Positions 47,261-59,482 of a stretch of 64,000 bases of DNA are shown in pieces (within the stretch, counting starts at the first letter, position 1; each line of letters opens with the position of its first letter). Source of the stretch: Cunninghamia lanceolata (Eukaryota; Streptophyta; Pinopsida; Cupressales; Cupressaceae); contig BSBN01000494.1 of assembly GCA_027924645.1 (NCBI GenBank), positions 2,800,001 through 2,864,000 of the forward strand, written 5' to 3'. A program made the position numbers and the translations under genes. The notes below the pieces were generated by a model. The model saw only the letters and a program-made list of their open reading frames with translations. It was not told the origin of the DNA and made no database searches.

Positions 47261-47460
47261 ATATGTGGGGTCATCTTACACCCATGTACACATAATCATA
47301 TCAATATCACAAGGATTCACAAATACTAGTCAAGTTGATCTAGTTGCATGCCACATAAAGTGGTCTATAAACCTATACACATGGTCTTATAGGTCTGGGG
47401 GCCTCAATTATAGGTCAAAACACAAGTAAAACATTGAACCCACATGAGCTAGCTTCTATC
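47261..47460 (+). repeat. X repeat, right remainder after copia 2
   Basis: Reads 'CCTATACACATGGTCTTATAGGTCTGGGGGCC', which matches 9010-9160 in inverted form, where it is joined directly to the rest of X. The two halves of X at 41027 and 47261 were therefore once continuous. Confidence 0.65.
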
Positions 47461-49174
47461 TGGCCACATTTATATAAACAAATACAAACTCATAAAGTAA
47501 TCTCAATGGTCATTTTATTTAAATTGTTACTTGGAAACACAATATGTATTATATAAAAGTCAAACCCACAATAGTAATTGTGAGTAGTAAATCAAATTTA
47601 AACTAAGAAAACAAAAGTAGATTGAAATATTTTCTACTTTAAACTACCACAAACCTCAGATAGAGCATGCAAATAGAAATCAAACAGAGATAATAAAACT
47701 AATTTTACCACTAATATCCATTGTTGAAAGTAGATTTGCTCCAAATTATTTTAAAATGTGGGTGCTTCTTGTACAAATGACTACTATTTTGACAACATAT
47801 GGTTAGCATGAAAGTGGATTATGAAATGAGAGCATGAAGCTCCTATTTATAGATTTTTAGGAGAGAAAATTAATGGTGGAGATGAGGTGAAAAGGTCAAA
47901 AGTGGAGGATGAATGAGAGGAATTTCCTAGGATTGAAGAGAGGATGAAGGTTCAAGACTGAATTTTTTAAAAATGAAGGGGTAGGATTGTATAGGAATTT
48001 GTTGCAACCATCCTTCATTCTTGGAAATGGTTGAGGGAATATAGCAATTTGTTGTAACAGTTATGCAATATGTGTTTCCTTTATTCTTAGAAAAGGTGGA
48101 GACAAGGTGGAGAGAATATAACTTTAGCTATGTGAGGCGGAAAAGAGGATAATTAAATAATAAAATTATTTAATTATGTGTGAGAGGGAAAATAGTTAAT
48201 TAAATAATAAGATTTATTTAATTAATGTGTGGGAGTCATTAGATGGGATAAATTAACTAGATGATTTGATCATTTAGTTAATTTAGAGTAAAGTTGTACT
48301 AGGACAAATTCAGGTGTCTATAGTAATATTAGACAATATTCTACTTCTGAGTACATCATTTGCATATTTCCAATCATAAAGCTTAGCATACATTTATCCA
48401 CCAACCAAATGTTGCATATGTTGTCATTGATGTCAAATGAGTGATGATCAGAAGAATTGTGATGTGAAAGACGATGATGAAAGACATGAACATGAGAAGG
48501 GATCAATATCATTTGTACACAGTTGTACCTTATCTTTTGAAGTTCATGGACAGGTGAAAGTTGTCAAAGTGTTTTGATTAATATCTTACATTGATTATAT
48601 GAAGTCATGCTTGTTGCATTGTTACATATAGTGTTACTTGATGAAAAGCATTGCATGGGATATGAAGGAAATTGTCCAAGTCATCAAAAAGGTCAAAGGC
48701 ACATGGAACTGCACTGCATAAGCATAAGAGATTGTACCACATTTTACCGTAGATAAAGATATGACCTCGTGGATTGTAAGACAACTAAATATAGCTATGA
48801 GGTATGTATGATCCAAGTTTTAGAGTATAAGAGTTACCAGAGTCTTCCAGAGTTAGCAGAGTGAGAACAAGTCATGTTGTTGTGTAAGGTTATTAGAGAT
48901 AGAAGATAAAGCCACTGCATTCCATTGCACTTTAATGTTTCACTTTGTTATTTGAAAGATAAGTTCAAATGGTTAGTATATATGCTCAGTTCAAGTAACT
49001 TCAAGTGTTTTGGATCACCGGAAGTGTGTTTTCCAATGTTCTATTTCAAGATAATGTAGCCCGACCATGTAAGGGATCTCGACATCAAGTTTGATTGCTT
49101 GCGCCAACAAGTTGAAGCATGAAATAGGAGTCCAGTATATGAGAAGACTTTTCAGGTCATATAGTGTTCGTAGA
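47461..49174. other. Intergenic, AT-rich, no gene recognised
   Basis: No coding region. 48150-48290 contains repeated TTAATTAAATAATAA(A/G)ATTT words, some of them palindromic around TTTATTTAATTAA. Everything else is non-repetitive by eye. Confidence 0.45.
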
Positions 49175-50150
49175 ATAAGCATGGTGAAGATATTTGGATT
49201 GTTGCTACCTTAATTAATCAAGTCAAGATTCAATGAAAAAAATGTTAATCTGTCCAAACAATTTCTGTGTTTTGTCCTCCTTTCTCCTAATTTTTTGAAA
49301 TATTTTAAATTTTAAAATTCCATGGAGAAATGAGAAACTTATGATAGTCTTACAACTTCCTGATAATTTTTTTTAACTTTTAGTTCTTGTTGGTGATATT
49401 CAAGTATTGTTTTACCATCTAGAGCTTTATCATTGTTTTTCATAAGATGTCCATGATCTCTATCATTATCTTATGGAATATGTTATATATTTTGTGGGGT
49501 TGCCTAACATTTGTGCAAATTGATAGATATGCTTAGATTGGCAATAGAAAAATTTAAATATATGACTTTAACTTCAAGAACTTTGATTTTGATAACTTGC
49601 TCTAGGTATATGAATCAAAGTGTAGGTTCTTTGTTAGATTAATGTGTGAGAAGAACTACATGTGACTTCGATCCCATTTGAAAGTAGGTATGAAGACATT
49701 CCTTAGGCGAAGGATGCTCTTGTGACCCAAGTCTATGTGGGAGATGGTTAAAAAAAGATCCATGGTTTGGGGTTGCCCCTATGCTTGGAGTTATGTTGTA
49801 TATTTATCTCATTAGTCTTATTGTATGAATTATAACTATATGAAGTAAAGTTGATATATATAGAATTTATTTGCATCATTATCCTACATATGTTATAATG
49901 TACTTGGTTTCCAAATGACTGGAAATGATTCTTATTGGTTTATAAATGATTGGGCATAAATTATGGATTTGCAATGTGTGTGAATTTATATGGTTCTCCT
50001 ATTTGTTTAAAAATAATGAAAGGGGTACAACTAGTTCTCTCCTTGTTTGACCTTGCTAAGTTGAGAATTTTAGTCTTTCCCATGCATAGTATAAATGGAT
50101 GTTATATTGGGATGTTAACTTGAAAGGTTATGTTAACATACAATCCTTTT
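49175..50150 (+). repeat. Duplicated segment D1, copy b
   Basis: A 976-bp counterpart of 7899-8868, same orientation, with scattered substitutions and small indels. Its right end is fused to the acceptor side of polyamine oxidase intron 7. The junction reads AATCC-TTTT-ACAG, and TTTT occurs at the same point in both parent sequences. Confidence 0.86.
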
Positions 50151-50154
50151 ACAG

Positions 50155-51607
50155 CATTTGGAAAATGAGTATCCGGGAGGAAATCTGCTCATGATGACAG
50201 TTACAGACGATGAAGCCCGGAGAATAGAACAGCATCCTGACCACGAAACCAAAGCCGAAATAATGTCAGTTCTCAGAAAGATGTTTGGCAACCACATTCC
50301 TGAAATGGAACTGATTTTGATTCCCAGATGGGGTCAAGATCGCTTCTACAAGGGAACTTATTCCAACTGGCCCATAGGCGTATTTGTACATGATTTTGAG
50401 AGCTTACAGGTCTTTCATCTAAATCTCCAATAAAATTGTTCACAAGATCTCTCCGAGTAGTCTTGGGAAAAAGGAAAGGCTTATTATTTATGTGAGTTCA
50501 GAATGGTAAGCATGGCAAATTTTGTTAATAAAAATGGACTATTTTTATGTCGTAGAATTGTTGTTCTTTTGCATTTAGATGAGGTGTAAAATTGTAGTTG
50601 ATTTTTTTGATGATAGGGGAAAAGATCTAATAGGTGAGATAGTTCCAATGGCTGAGAAAGTATATGTGCATTTAAGGTCCAATATAATTTAAGTTTAGTA
50701 CTAGTATATGTGCATTTAAGGCCCAATATTTTTAAAGTTTAGTACTAGTAGTTGTGACTTTAAGGTTGTTAGTGCTATTATAAGTACTAATAATTGAATG
50801 AAATGTGCTCTTTAAATTTAAAAAGCAACCAATCATGTGATGCCACATCAGCCCACCAACAAAACATGACTTAATGCACACCTATTGGTCCACCCGTTTT
50901 TTGGGGGAACTATTTGACACCTCAACAAAAAGCACGCTGATGTGGCATCATATTTGATGATGTGGCCCTGAAACCTTAGTTATAAGCAGGGGCTTTGCCA
51001 AATAAACTACTGTAAAAATTTTGGAGTGACTCAAAATTACCACATATGATTTTGAGAGGCGTGAAGTTAAGGTGAACTTATAATTGAAAAGTCAGTGACA
51101 GTTTTACACCTCATATAAATACAAAAGAGTGACAGTTTTACTCCTCATCCACCCACAAAAATAATAAATTGTTGTCAAAAGTTTAGTTAACAGATAGCCT
51201 ACCAGTACCTGCCATTTTTTTTATTCTAAATACTGTAAACTTGCATGATAGTTGGCTACATAAACAAACCAAAATTACTAAGAAAGCATGATGATAATGG
51301 ATGCCAGGCACCAGTTGGGCCGGTATATTTCACTGGAGAGCATACCAGTCATAAATATAATGGTTATGTCCATGGTGCCTATCTTGCAGGTATGTCAATG
51401 TCTATGTCTATAGATGCATAAAATATCTGGGCTTCCTATTTCTCACTTAATAGATTGAAGATGGAATGCTAGGTAACTAAGCAATATTTGGTATGGTGCA
51501 TGCAATTAGGTATAGATACGGCTAATCAGCTGCTAAATTTCATTAAGAAGGGACAATGTGCTTCCAAATCTCATGGACAAAATGGACCTGGTAACGCAGA
51601 CACCTAG
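50155..51607 (+). pseudogene. Polyamine oxidase exons 8-10 duplicate (partial)
   Basis: Exon 8 (50155-50409, 85 codons), exon 9 (51308-51389) and exon 10 (51510-51607) are present with intact GT-AG sites and open frames, but exons 1-7 are absent. The copy therefore lacks the N-terminal FAD motif and cannot encode an active enzyme alone. Exon 8 differs from the source by three residues (V to M in LLMVTV, A to L in MEAILI, S to F in GVSVHD). In exon 10 the TAA after KSH is changed to GGA, so the frame runs nine more codons to a TAG at 51605-51607. The fragment shows little decay, so it is fairly recent or has been kept as part of some transcript. Confidence 0.9.
50616..51095. repeat. Extra segment in intron 8 of the polyamine oxidase duplicate
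   Basis: About 480 bp that replace about 35 bp of the source intron (37017-37050). It contains a tandem pair of roughly 45 bp ('TATATGTGCATTTAAGG(T/C)CCAATAT', near 50660 and 50705). Its left end GGGGAAAAGATCTAATAGGTG is weakly echoed in inverted form at 50890-50920 (GGGGGAACTATTTGACACC). It may be a MITE-like insertion, but no clean target duplication is visible. Confidence 0.45.
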
Positions 51608-52235
51608 AAAGTAAGTGGTCTGTGTATTTTAAGAATGAAAAAGAGTGGTAAAAAATGTTAGAATTAAAGAAGTTAACGTAGAATCTAAGTGGGAAAATGT
51701 GGAACAGGAGATGGAGATGGAAAGGAAAGCAAGTTCTGGAGCCACTCTCACAGAAATGCAAACCATGACTGCTATGTAATAAAATAATATTATTTACAGA
51801 TTTACCAAATCAAGCTGCCCTGTTAGTCTTGGTATCTGATTGCACTGTCTTAAAATGCAGCATGAGTTGAAATTGAGCATTTTTTAAAATTCAAATGTTC
51901 AAAATTTTCAAAAATATTTTTTTTTTTTTCACATTTATAACTTGCTTTGTTATTAGACATTTTTTAAAAAAATCATGTAATCCATCATCAAGAGAACCAA
52001 TAAGAAAAGCCAAAAAAGTAAAAGATATAGAGAAGGGAGAGAACGCCTAACATAGAAATTTTAATTAAGAGTGGGTTCAGAGAAGGGTGAAGTAGCCTTC
52101 TTACAAAACAAGCCTGTCTGTGAATCAATTCATCCATACCCTGTGGAACGGAATTGATGGCCGAGCTCAAACAATTAAGAAATCAGTTGCACCATAAAAT
52201 GCACATCCATGGCATTTGTTGATAAGATTTTTTGA
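51608..52235. other. 3' flank of the polyamine oxidase duplicate
   Basis: Aligned with about 37560-38734 of the source copy, with two deletions near 51920 and 51990. No gene. Confidence 0.6.
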
Positions 52236-52390
52236 CTTCATTCTTGGCCCCACTGCCACATATCCTTGTAACAAGGAAGTTCTGAAACTCTTGACTAGAG
52301 CATTGGAATTGAAGGAAGAAGTCATCCAAAACTTTGTCAGATATATCATGACATGTTTCAATGTTAGTTAATGTTGGTAAAGCCTATGAT
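52236..52390 (+). repeat. Dispersed repeat R1, copy 3
   Basis: Third R1 copy, carried within the duplicated flank. It matches 38735-38880 and 4870-5040 in order. Confidence 0.65.
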
Positions 52391-52547
52391 AGGGTAATCA
52401 AATAAAGTAATTAATTTAAATAAAAGAGTTACCAATTGAAAATAATTATTAGTAAATTAATTGATTGTGGAAATTAAAATGAATATAAATGTGATATTTA
52501 GTTGGATTTTGGAGATGATAAAATAGTGAAGATGTTGGAAATTGATT

Positions 52548-52882
52548 CACCACAATGCTAAAATTTAAAGACTTGCTCAAATGTATGTTTTTGAATCTAC
52601 ACATTGATTGTGCGTTACTTTAGTTCAAATCTATGCCTACGGACCTAATCTCTACACCTATGAGAGTGAACTAACACACATACCTTGACATGTGCTTATG
52701 GAAATGAACCAACAAAAACCTAATTGTTGGAATATGTTTGCCTTAATCTTCTAATACTTGAATCTAGTGAGGAATAGGTAGTGTCTAGAAACACCTTTGG
52801 GGAATTTGTTGAATTGTGAGGATCACATTCTTCTTGGTCAAACCCCTAGGTGAACTAATTCAATGACTTTGGAACATTGATT
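52548..52882. other. Copy-specific 335-bp segment flanked by ATTGATT
   Basis: This segment is absent from the source copy, where AAAATTGAGGATAAC is continuous (about 39035-39050). Here ATTGATT occurs on both sides (52541-52547 and 52876-52882). It is either an insertion with a 7-bp duplication or a stretch lost from the other copy by recombination between short repeats. No coding frame. Confidence 0.55.
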
Positions 52883-53329
52883 GAGGATAGCAAGGAAGCA
52901 TGCAATGGACCAAGCAACTTCTATTCAATTTAGAAGTACTAGCTTCGTAGCCTTACCAACCATAGTTGTGGCAACAACTTTGTGCCACAACTCATATACT
53001 CACACTAGAATATAGTAAGCTTCCAATATCAAGGTCATCTCTAGACCCAAACCTAAACCTCAAGGTTTCATTCATAATGGCCTTGCCTATGTATCTCTTA
53101 TTGGGAATCAAAAGCTCTGTAGTTTGTACACCAACAATAGAGAGGCTTCATCCTCTCCTTTGATATGAGATCTCTAATCTCACTTTTAAATCACAACCAT
53201 TAGTTGATCTTATGCTTCCAATTCAATCCATACACAATAGTATGATAGCAATACATTCCAATCAAATGTTTGTTCAATGCCAACATCAGTGTACGAACAC
53301 ATACAAACTACATAGCAACGAGCACATAC

Positions 53330-53794
53330 AAACTACATAGTGATTAGCTTGAATGCATACAACTCATGCACATAATGTGACTAACTCATACATATACGTA
53401 ATGTATCTAACTCATGGATGTGTCACATATACATAGTGTGACTTGCTCACACATATATCACATACACACGATGTGACTAACTCATTGATACATCACATAT
53501 ACATAATATGACTAAGTCATGCCTACATCACATATACCCAATATGACTAGCTCAGGCATACATCACATATACATAGTGTCACTAACTCATGTCTACATCA
53601 CATATAAACAATGTGACTAACTCACGCATTAATCACACATACACAATGTTACTAGTTCGTGCATACAACACACGTGCACGAGTAAATAACTCATGCATGT
53701 GTCACATATACATAGTGTGACTAGCTCATGCATACACAAATATACACAATGTGAAATTAGTTCACACATACATCAGTATACACAATGTGAAAAT
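53330..53794 (+). repeat. Minisatellite, second copy, left part
   Basis: The same CACATATACA-AATGTGACTAACTCATGC units as at 39480-40180, but fewer and more diverged. It is interrupted at 53794 by an LTR-like insertion and resumes at 56269. Confidence 0.8.
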
Positions 53795-56263
53795 TGTAGG
53801 AGTACAATCAACACTGAGAGGGGGGGTGAATCAGTGTTGTGTGAATTTTCAAATCTTTTTACACACTTTAACTTTCAGAGCACAAGGAGAGAAAGATAGC
53901 ATTGATTTGTTAAATACATATGCACATGACTATGAATACAGAAAGAGAACAAAACTTCATAAGTAAATCATACACACACAGAGAAGATTATGACACAAGA
54001 ATTGCATGAGTGGAAAACCCTCCAGGGGTAGAAAAACCACTCTAAACTGCCTCACTAGCTTAACTGATCAAACATGCCTCACTGGCTACAAAGAAGCCTC
54101 ATTGGCTACAATATGTGTCTCACTAACAAATGTTAAGGTCTCACTGACCTACAAGCCTCACTGGCATACTGTGCCTCACTGGCATAGACAATTTTCCATC
54201 ATAAAATTCTGTGTGCAAGAATTGATTGCTATTCAATCTGATTTGCACCATTATGCAACCTGTGTTTCATTATACACCCTTATACCTCCTATTTGATTTT
54301 CAAATCAAGACCATACAAAACAATTCCTTTTACAAATCTTTCCAACACTCTTATCTCTGCAAATTTGATTCACCTGATGCATATTCACCTGCATTTTATC
54401 TTCATGATTCAATCTTTATTTTCATGGTTCAATCTGTAAGATTATTACATGATGTCCTCATACTGTATTTGATCCATTCCTGCACAAACATGTAAAATAT
54501 CTTCAATACACCATATTGATCCACATCACCACACACTGTATATTCAACCTCTAAAACTCATCATCTATGTATTTCATCTCTGTCTCCCAAAAAACTTCTA
54601 TTCAATAAACCTGAAAAACAATTTTATACAAATTGAATGTCCTTCCACCTGCTAAGAAAAATCTTTTCATATTCCTCTATGCCTAATCAATTCTTCAATA
54701 ATCTCTTCAAATTCTTCTTCAAACTTTGCATGATCTGTCATATTCCTTTTGAAGAAAATACATTTCCAATCCCATCATAAAATATTCTTTAACCTGCAAG
54801 AATTAAAAAAAATGTATGCAAATATATTTTCTTCTCTGCATCATTGATATTCTTCAAAAATATCATTCATCTTCTCCAAGCTGTAAAAACACCACTTCCT
54901 CAATCTGCAAATAAAAACTTCACAAAGAAATACTTCAAATTCAAAAAAAAATCTTTCATTGGATCCTTACAAAACTCTTGATCTTCCAATTTCTTTCCAA
55001 AAGAAAATCTTCAACTCCTGATTCAATTCATATTCTTCTTTCAAAAAAAATCATTCACCTTCATCTTCAAACTGTTCATGTGTCAAATATCTTCAAAAAA
55101 ATAAAAGACTTTCATCTCTCTGCAATTTTCTTCTTTCATAAAAAAATATCTTCATTTCCCACTTTAAAAAAAATCTTCATGAATATAGGAAAATAGTCTT
55201 AAAAAAAATCTTCTCAAAAATATATCTTCTTTCCAAAAGAAACTTTCCTTTTTTTTTAAAACCTTTAAACTACATGAAGAAGAGGCCCACTTTTAAATAT
55301 AGAAAAATCTTCATAAAAAATCTCTTTTAGAAACTCAAAAAATCTGCCCTTAAAGCAAATTCCATTAACTCCCTCTTGCCACGTGAGAGTCTTCTTTTTC
55401 TTTTTTTTAAAAAAAATCTTTTTGACTCCTAAAAATCTGCCCCCTTTTAAGAATATCTAAAATTAGTCTTTAAAAACAAAGACTAAATAAAATAAATCTG
55501 CCTCCTCACCCCATATAAAATCCATTTTTATTTGGTGGGCCATAAAATTAGGAGATAAACATGAAGTTTTTAAATTTAAAAGAAAAGCCATAAATATGAC
55601 TTAGACTTAGGGAAATAGTTTATGATTTTAGGAGATAGAAAACTAGATTTTTAGGAATTTCTAAATCCTAATATCAAATATCATGATTTCCCATATTTAT
55701 GACAGAGAATAGATATTAGATGTTCCAATGAAGACCAAAATCATTATGAGCCTCATCACAAAATTTTATAACTCTGCCACATATTTCTTTGCAAGATCAA
55801 ATTATATCATATGCCTTTGACATCAATGGACCATCTAATGATTCTTTTGCATTTCTCCTTCTACTCTTAAGAAACATCACCATTTTTGAGATTGTAACTT
55901 CTTGAACCTCTTATCTTGAACAAGACTATTGAGAAGGCATCCTAAAATCATAAGACTGTGAACCCATCATCACCTGATGATTACCATCACTAATCAATAT
56001 GGCTTTGAACCTATCAACTTGAACCCATGAATGCATGTGAACATTTCCATCATGATCAACCACACTTTTAATGCCCTGATGACCCCAAAATGATCTGTGC
56101 ATTGGACCCATGTGGACAACCTAACTTGATCAACCCATGTTAGCAAAATAATAAACTCCATCACCTCTTCCATATGAAGATCATTATGAACACCTGAAAC
56201 GTGACATCTTGTCATATGAAGATCAAACACCTTTTTGACATCAATGACAATCAATCACCATCA
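53795..56263. mobile_element. Solo-LTR-like insertion (2469 bp) with 5-bp target duplication
   Basis: Starts TGTAGGAGTACAATC and ends CACCATCA, so the ends are TG...CA. AAAAT flanks both sides (53790-53794 and 56264-56268). The paralogous minisatellite near 40000 reads GTGAAAAGCTCATGTA with no insertion, an empty-site control. No internal second copy of TGTAGGAG, no retroelement protein motif and no primer binding site is seen. A solo LTR left by LTR-LTR recombination is the simplest reading; a non-autonomous element is the alternative. The strand of the parent element cannot be decided. The 5' part holds AGAGGGGGGGTGAATCAGTG near 53817. Confidence 0.8.
54043..54190 (+). repeat. Short degenerate array of GCCTCACTGGC units
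   Basis: About nine occurrences of (G/T)CTCA(C/T)T(G/A)(G/A)C with spacers of 8-15 bases inside the solo-LTR-like element. It is non-coding. Confidence 0.7.
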
Positions 56264-56268
56264 AAAAT

Positions 56269-56405
56269 CTCGTGTAGATGTCACATATACACAATGTGAA
56301 TAGCTCGTGCAGGCATCACATATACATAATGTGAAAATTTCATGCATGTGTTACACATACACAGTGTGACTCGCTCATACATAGATCATAGGTAGACAAA
56401 GTGAC
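56269..56405 (+). repeat. Minisatellite, second copy, right part
   Basis: Continuation of 53330-53794 after the insertion, starting CTCGTGTAGATGTCACATATAC. Confidence 0.75.
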
Positions 56406-56645
56406 TAGCTAGAAAAAAGGAATGGTTGCAACCTTACTACAAGCATCTTCCCCTTTACTTGGTTCACTAACACATAAGCCCTTAAGTACATCCCAACCAA
56501 AAAAAGGAATGTTGGTGCATATCATGCTACACCTTGGGTCCCATCATTTTCCTCGAATCATTGTTAGCTATGATGATGATATAAGCATCCCATACTACTT
56601 TTCATCAACGGCAAGGTCACAAGTGTAACAACATGACACATGAGG
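56405..56645 (+). repeat. X-repeat unit, single copy
   Basis: Matches 40190-40425 closely ('AAAAAAGGAATGGTTGCAAC', 'CATCTTCCCCTTTACTTGG', 'CCCTTAAGTACATCCCAACC'). It ends at 'CATGAGG', where the segmental duplication appears to stop. Confidence 0.78.
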
Positions 56646-59127
56646 TGTAAAGTCCAAAAATATTACTTACTAAAAATAACATTTGAAAAGCAACTCAATC
56701 CAAAAATGGAAAGAAAATCAATTCACCTTTAGAATAATTAATAATCACCTTTAGATTGTCCAATTATCTACACCATTCATATAATGCTTGTCTTCGTAAT
56801 AGTAACTGCATAAATCTTTCGGTATGAATCTTCACAACTAGATATAAATATTAGTCCCACAAAATCAATGAACAACATATTAGATATCAATGCACAAGAT
56901 GACGAACCTATAGGCCCTAAGGGGCCGACCTAATGTCTCAAGGGCTCAAGATACCCTTGCCTACGTACGCACAGTGTAGAGACTTTGTAGTTTGGAGTAA
57001 CTAGTCTTGCAACCATAAGGTTGACTTAGATACTTTAACTCACAAGGGATCTAGTTTATCACATAATATTTTCTAGAATCAATAAATCAAGTAATATACA
57101 CATCCATATTGTTCCATATGTTGATTAAATCATTCAAGTTCTAAAAAATGCATGCAACAATTAAATTTATAAATATTCCCTACAAGTAAAATAGGGAAGT
57201 TATAACAACAAAAATATTCCAACCATTCTTGGATATTAATATGAAACACACTTTATTTTATATTTCTCTCACCCTCATCTATACTATAATTTAAAGTTTT
57301 AGCCTCATTCCTAAATTCTAATCTACATTTATATTATCCAAACAAAAGTTAAATATAGTTTAAGGTAATTCATGAAGAACCTACTAAACATTCCATTCAA
57401 TAAGAAACCCTCCAATTCCTAAGTCATTAGAGCAATGCACAAGTATCTCAAGAGTTCTATTCTCTCATACATGGCTAGTTACACATTAAAGATTCTAATA
57501 AAATAATTCACTCTACTTACTTAAATGAGATTCTTATTTTCATATATTAACCTATATAAATCAATTTCAATTGTTGACAAAACATTCTAGATGATTGGAA
57601 AAATAAATTAATTGAATAGAAATAGCCTTGACATGAAAAAACACCCAGTAGTAAATCTGTCATAACTTTCTTATTTCTTAGTGTAATTCTAAAATTCAAA
57701 ATGTTTTGGAAAAGTAAGAATAAGGAGAACAAAACCCCAAAAAAATTAGAAAATTTATGTAAGATGAGAAGGTAGTGTTTATTGCAATCATCCCTTTCCC
57801 TCAAATCCTGATTTACCCCAAACTTGATTTAAATCGAGAATGAATTGATTACACAAAATATTCCCTATATTACAATAAATGATAGAAATACTAAAAGATT
57901 AAAGATCTTTTATTTGCTTTAATTTTGACATTTCAAATAACTATGCAATATATATGTCTAATCTAACAATTGTTTTTATAAACTAATCAACATAAGGATT
58001 TAATTTGACCTTCTTGCACTACAAGAATATTCTTGATTCAATCTAATTTTTGGATACAACTAAATATATAAAAGATTATCTAATCATACCCATTCCAAGA
58101 AAGAAAATATGAGAATTCATCTAACACACTTATGTAATGAGAATAATTCATTTCCAACAAAGTAAACTACCAACAAAACCCTAGATTTTCAATCTTTTCT
58201 ACAGCAGTGGTAAAAATGCGACAACTTTCAAAATACTTAACAAAATTGAAAAATGTAAAATGTTTCGGAAAGCTGAAAACATGATTCTCAAAACATAGAA
58301 ACGGGTAAGTGCAAGAAGATGGGGGGCCAAAAAGGGGTCTTAAGTGGCCACTTTTTTTCTGAAATCAGGAAATACTGGCCTTGGATGAGAAATTGAGCAT
58401 AGTTACACTCAAAATTTGGAGATGCAACAAAACAATGTTCATAGTCCTCCGAGTCTACTTTCTAAACTACTATTTTTTTTTTTAAATGGCATAGATTAAG
58501 GGGTTCAAAAGATGGAGCAACAGAAATCGGTGTTGTTTCTATCAAAAACATAACATAGCATGTTTTGTGGCTCCCTCAAAAGGTCAACTTTTTTTTGGTA
58601 TTTTTAAAATCACTTTAGTGAGAAATTAGCTAATAGCATGTAGTTTATGCCTGATTTTTCTGATAATTTTTTTATGAATATTTGATTTTTTACAAATTTT
58701 CAAAGTGGACACATCCTAAAAAATAGAATTTTGGCCGTGCTACTCCTATCAATTTTGAAAACTAATTGAAAATCATTTTTTTCTTTTTTTATTATTTGTA
58801 GAATGGAGTCTAGTTTCTAATTATGTAATTTTTTTCAAATTTCAATGAATAGTTAATTTACAATAAAAAAAGACCAAACAGTGGTTTTTGCCCAAAAACG
58901 GACACACAAACAAAAGAAATTAAAGATGAAAGGCTTAACATTGTTAAAATGTGAAAAAAATCACATCGTCAAATAGCTAAGAGGTGTTCGATTTGTTTGA
59001 CATTGAAACACATGCAAATCTGAGGGTTAGCACAAATAAAATTATGTGAAATCTTGAAGAATCTAGAAAAACACGTCTGTGACTGTTCAAAAGGCACTCC
59101 AAGCCTTTGGGTTGGAAATCCAAAGAA
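56646..59127. other. Intergenic, AT-rich, no gene recognised
   Basis: No supported coding region. 58310-58370 contains 'GGGGGGCCAAAAAGGGG' and 'GGCCACTTTTTTTCTGAAA', similar in wording to 5255-5640. Otherwise I see nothing in it. Confidence 0.45.
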
Positions 59128-59152
59128 AATCCCAAGCCCAAGGCTTGGGATT
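59128..59152. repeat. Perfect 11-bp inverted repeat
   Basis: AATCCCAAGCC, a 3-base loop, then GGCTTGGGATT. It could form a hairpin. No T-run follows, and this is a plant context, so I do not call a terminator. Confidence 0.85.
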
Positions 59153-59163
59153 CCCAAAGCAAG

Positions 59164-59217
59164 ACATAACGCGAGCGCGTTATAATGTGCTCACGTTATA
59201 ACGCACTCGCGTTATGT
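59164..59217. repeat. Near-perfect 54-bp palindrome, CG-rich
   Basis: ACATAACGCGAG at one end mirrors CTCGCGTTATGT at the other. Between them, GCGTTATAA and TTATAACGC mirror each other around a GTG-CT-CAC centre. Mismatches are few. A related palindrome follows at 59267-59304. Confidence 0.88.
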
Positions 59218-59266
59218 TTTGCTTTGCATTTTTCCTTTTCCGCAAGTCTGTTGTTTGTCATGTTTG

Positions 59267-59304
59267 ACATAACGTGAGCGCGTTATAATGCGCTTGCGTT
59301 ATGT
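59267..59304. repeat. Second related palindrome, 38 bp
   Basis: ACATAACGTGAGCGCG followed by TTATAATGCGCTTGCGTTATGT is a near-palindrome using the same words as 59164-59217. The two are probably copies of one unit. Confidence 0.82.
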
Positions 59305-59340
59305 TCCCCTTAAATTTTTTTATGTTCAAGGCTATTAATC

Positions 59341-59482
59341 ATGTATGTATGTATGCCTATATGTATGTTTGTATGTATGTATCTATGTATGCCTATATGT
59401 ATGTACATATGTATGTATCTATGTATGCCAATATGTATGTATGTATGTATGTATCTATGTATGCCTATATGTATGTATGTAT
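59341..59482 (+). repeat. (ATGT)n microsatellite with block structure
   Basis: Tetranucleotide ATGT repeats broken by ATCTATGTATGCC(T/A)ATATG phrases that recur about every 38 bp (near 59380, 59418 and 59454). Confidence 0.88.

Noticed and set aside
59128..59152. Hairpin as a transcription terminator
   Set aside because: No T-run follows, no gene lies upstream, and this type of terminator is not used by plant nuclear genes.
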